From NCBI GenBank assembly GCA_009783365.1, contig WRHG01000099.1, forward strand, positions 1 to 6,883: 6,883 nucleotides of DNA, in the 5' to 3' direction. Source of the DNA: Clostridia bacterium. GTDB taxonomy: Bacteria; Bacillota_A; Clostridia; Christensenellales; Aristaeellaceae. Numbering within the stretch: position 1 is the stretch's first letter; each line of letters begins with the position of its first letter. The translations under genes and the position numbers were made by a program. The notes under the pieces were generated by a model. It saw nothing but the letters and a program-made list of their open reading frames with translations, was not told where the DNA came from and ran no database searches. Below are positions 6,106 through 6,883 of this stretch, piece by piece.

Positions 6106-6883
6106 TTGGCAAACACGCCCGTTACCATGCCGGCGGTTCGCCGCGACCGCACCCGCATAAGAGAGGCGGGCGTCGGCGTGGCGTTTATTCTGCCCAGTAT
6201 GCTGGGATGCTTCATTTTTGTGGTTATTCCTTTTGGAGACGCCATCCGGCGATCCTTTACACATGGCTTACAAGGCGCTTTTGCCGGACTTGAAAACTAT
6301 GTGGGAATTTTTGGGAACGCTTCCTTCCAGCAGGCTTCTGTGAATACCCTGCGTTTCATCGCTTTGTGCGTGCCATTGTTGGTTATCTGTTCTCTGGGGC
6401 TTGCCATGCTGCTTTCCAAGCCGTTAACGGGGCAGGGCGCCCTGCGCGCGGCTTTTTTACTGCCGATGGCAATTCCCGTGGCTTCGGTTGCCATGCTATG
6501 GCAGGTGTTGTTTCATGGCAACGGCTTGATCAACAGCCTGCTGTCCGTCTTTTCCCTATCGCCGGTGGATTGGATGCGTACGGATTACGCGCTGCTCTGC
6601 CTGGTGGTTAGTTACCTGTGGAAGAACACCGGTTATACCATGGTATTATTTTTAGCCGGTCTGGGAGGGATTTCTCCCGCGTTGTACGAGGCGGCTGCCG
6701 TGGATGGCGCGGGTCCGTGGCGCCGGTTCTCGTCTATTACCTGGCCGTGCCTCAGGCCTACTCTGTTCACGGTAACGGTGCTGTCACTATTGAACACGTT
6801 TAAAGCGTACCGGGAGGCTTGGCTGGTGGCTGGGAATTATCCTCAGGGCAGTATTTATCTGTTGCAGCATACGCTCAACAACT
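6106..6883 (+). CDS. CUT1-type carbohydrate ABC transporter permease, MalF/UgpA-like (3' partial)
   Basis: The 259 visible residues are an integral membrane permease of the MetI-like (BPD_transp_1) fold, as in maltose, multiple-sugar and glycerol-phosphate importers. Hydrophobic segments lie at about 22-45, 81-103, 114-136, 160-187 and 217-231. The cytoplasmic coupling motif is clear: EAAAVDGAGPW from 195, followed by the usual I-x-W-P and L-R-P-T residues. After it, YREAWLVAGNYPQGSIYLLQ (236-255) is typical of one clostridial group of these permeases. The family usually has about 290-300 residues, so roughly 35 are cut off by the window edge. A short cytoplasmic basic stretch (RRDRTRIRE) precedes the first membrane segment, which supports the chosen start. 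Its partner permease and binding protein are expected downstream. It is unrelated in fold to the two permeases before it, so it belongs to a different transporter. The sugar cannot be predicted. Confidence 0.88.
   Translation, partial: MANTPVTMPAVRRDRTRIREAGVGVAFILPSMLGCFIFVVIPFGDAIRRSFTHGLQGAFAGLENYVGIFGNASFQQASVNTLRFIALCVPLLVICSLGLAMLLSKPLTGQGALRAAFLLPMAIPVASVAMLWQVLFHGNGLINSLLSVFSLSPVDWMRTDYALLCLVVSYLWKNTGYTMVLFLAGLGGISPALYEAAAVDGAGPWRRFSSITWPCLRPTLFTVTVLSLLNTFKAYREAWLVAGNYPQGSIYLLQHTLNN

Noticed and set aside
5982..6293. A 103-codon plus-strand open frame across the gap into the sugar permease
   Set aside because: It runs out of frame through the permease start region, has no ribosome binding site, and its Arg/His/Cys-rich text resembles no protein.
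6366..6803. Two plus-strand open frames of 81 and 61 codons near the window end
   Set aside because: They are out of frame with the CUT1 permease, whose uninterrupted frame runs to the window edge and carries the EAA motif.

Overview
The window carries parts of two ABC transport operons, all on the plus strand, with no RNA gene, mobile element or CRISPR array that I can see. Strong AGGAGG-like ribosome binding sites, GTG/TTG starts, moderately high GC (judged by eye) and protein families common in anaerobic Clostridia suggest a Firmicutes/Clostridia genome. No taxonomic marker gene is present, so this is an inference.

Region 1 (1-1042) is the 3' part of a gene for a DUF3798-type solute-binding protein. 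Its true start and signal peptide lie before the window. A 98-base gap with a GC-rich hairpin (1067-1100) separates it from region 2 (1141-5933), a tightly coupled set of three genes: a double-domain RbsA/MglA-type ATPase, a 640-residue permease and a 430-residue permease. Each junction in this set is an 8-base overlap. Together with the binding protein they form one complete importer: an extracytoplasmic receptor, a fused pair of ATPase domains and two unlike permeases that probably pair as a heterodimer. The substrate cannot be read from the sequence; the layout resembles ribose-type (CUT2) and BMP/nucleoside-type importers.

Region 3 (5934-6105) is a non-coding gap with a weak terminator-like hairpin, a candidate promoter overlapped by a short inverted repeat, and a strong Shine-Dalgarno site. 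Region 4 (6106 to the end) is the 5' part of a MalF/UgpA-type (CUT1) sugar permease gene. It belongs to a separate transporter that continues beyond the window.

The most unusual points are these. The first permease has about 250 extra residues, helix-rich and partly acidic, between its first two membrane segments. The second permease has an additional membrane hairpin that the first lacks. The ATPase departs from consensus at three places that all fall in the same one of its two composite ATP sites. I found no clear evidence of an entirely new type of system; this looks like an under-characterised branch of ABC importers.
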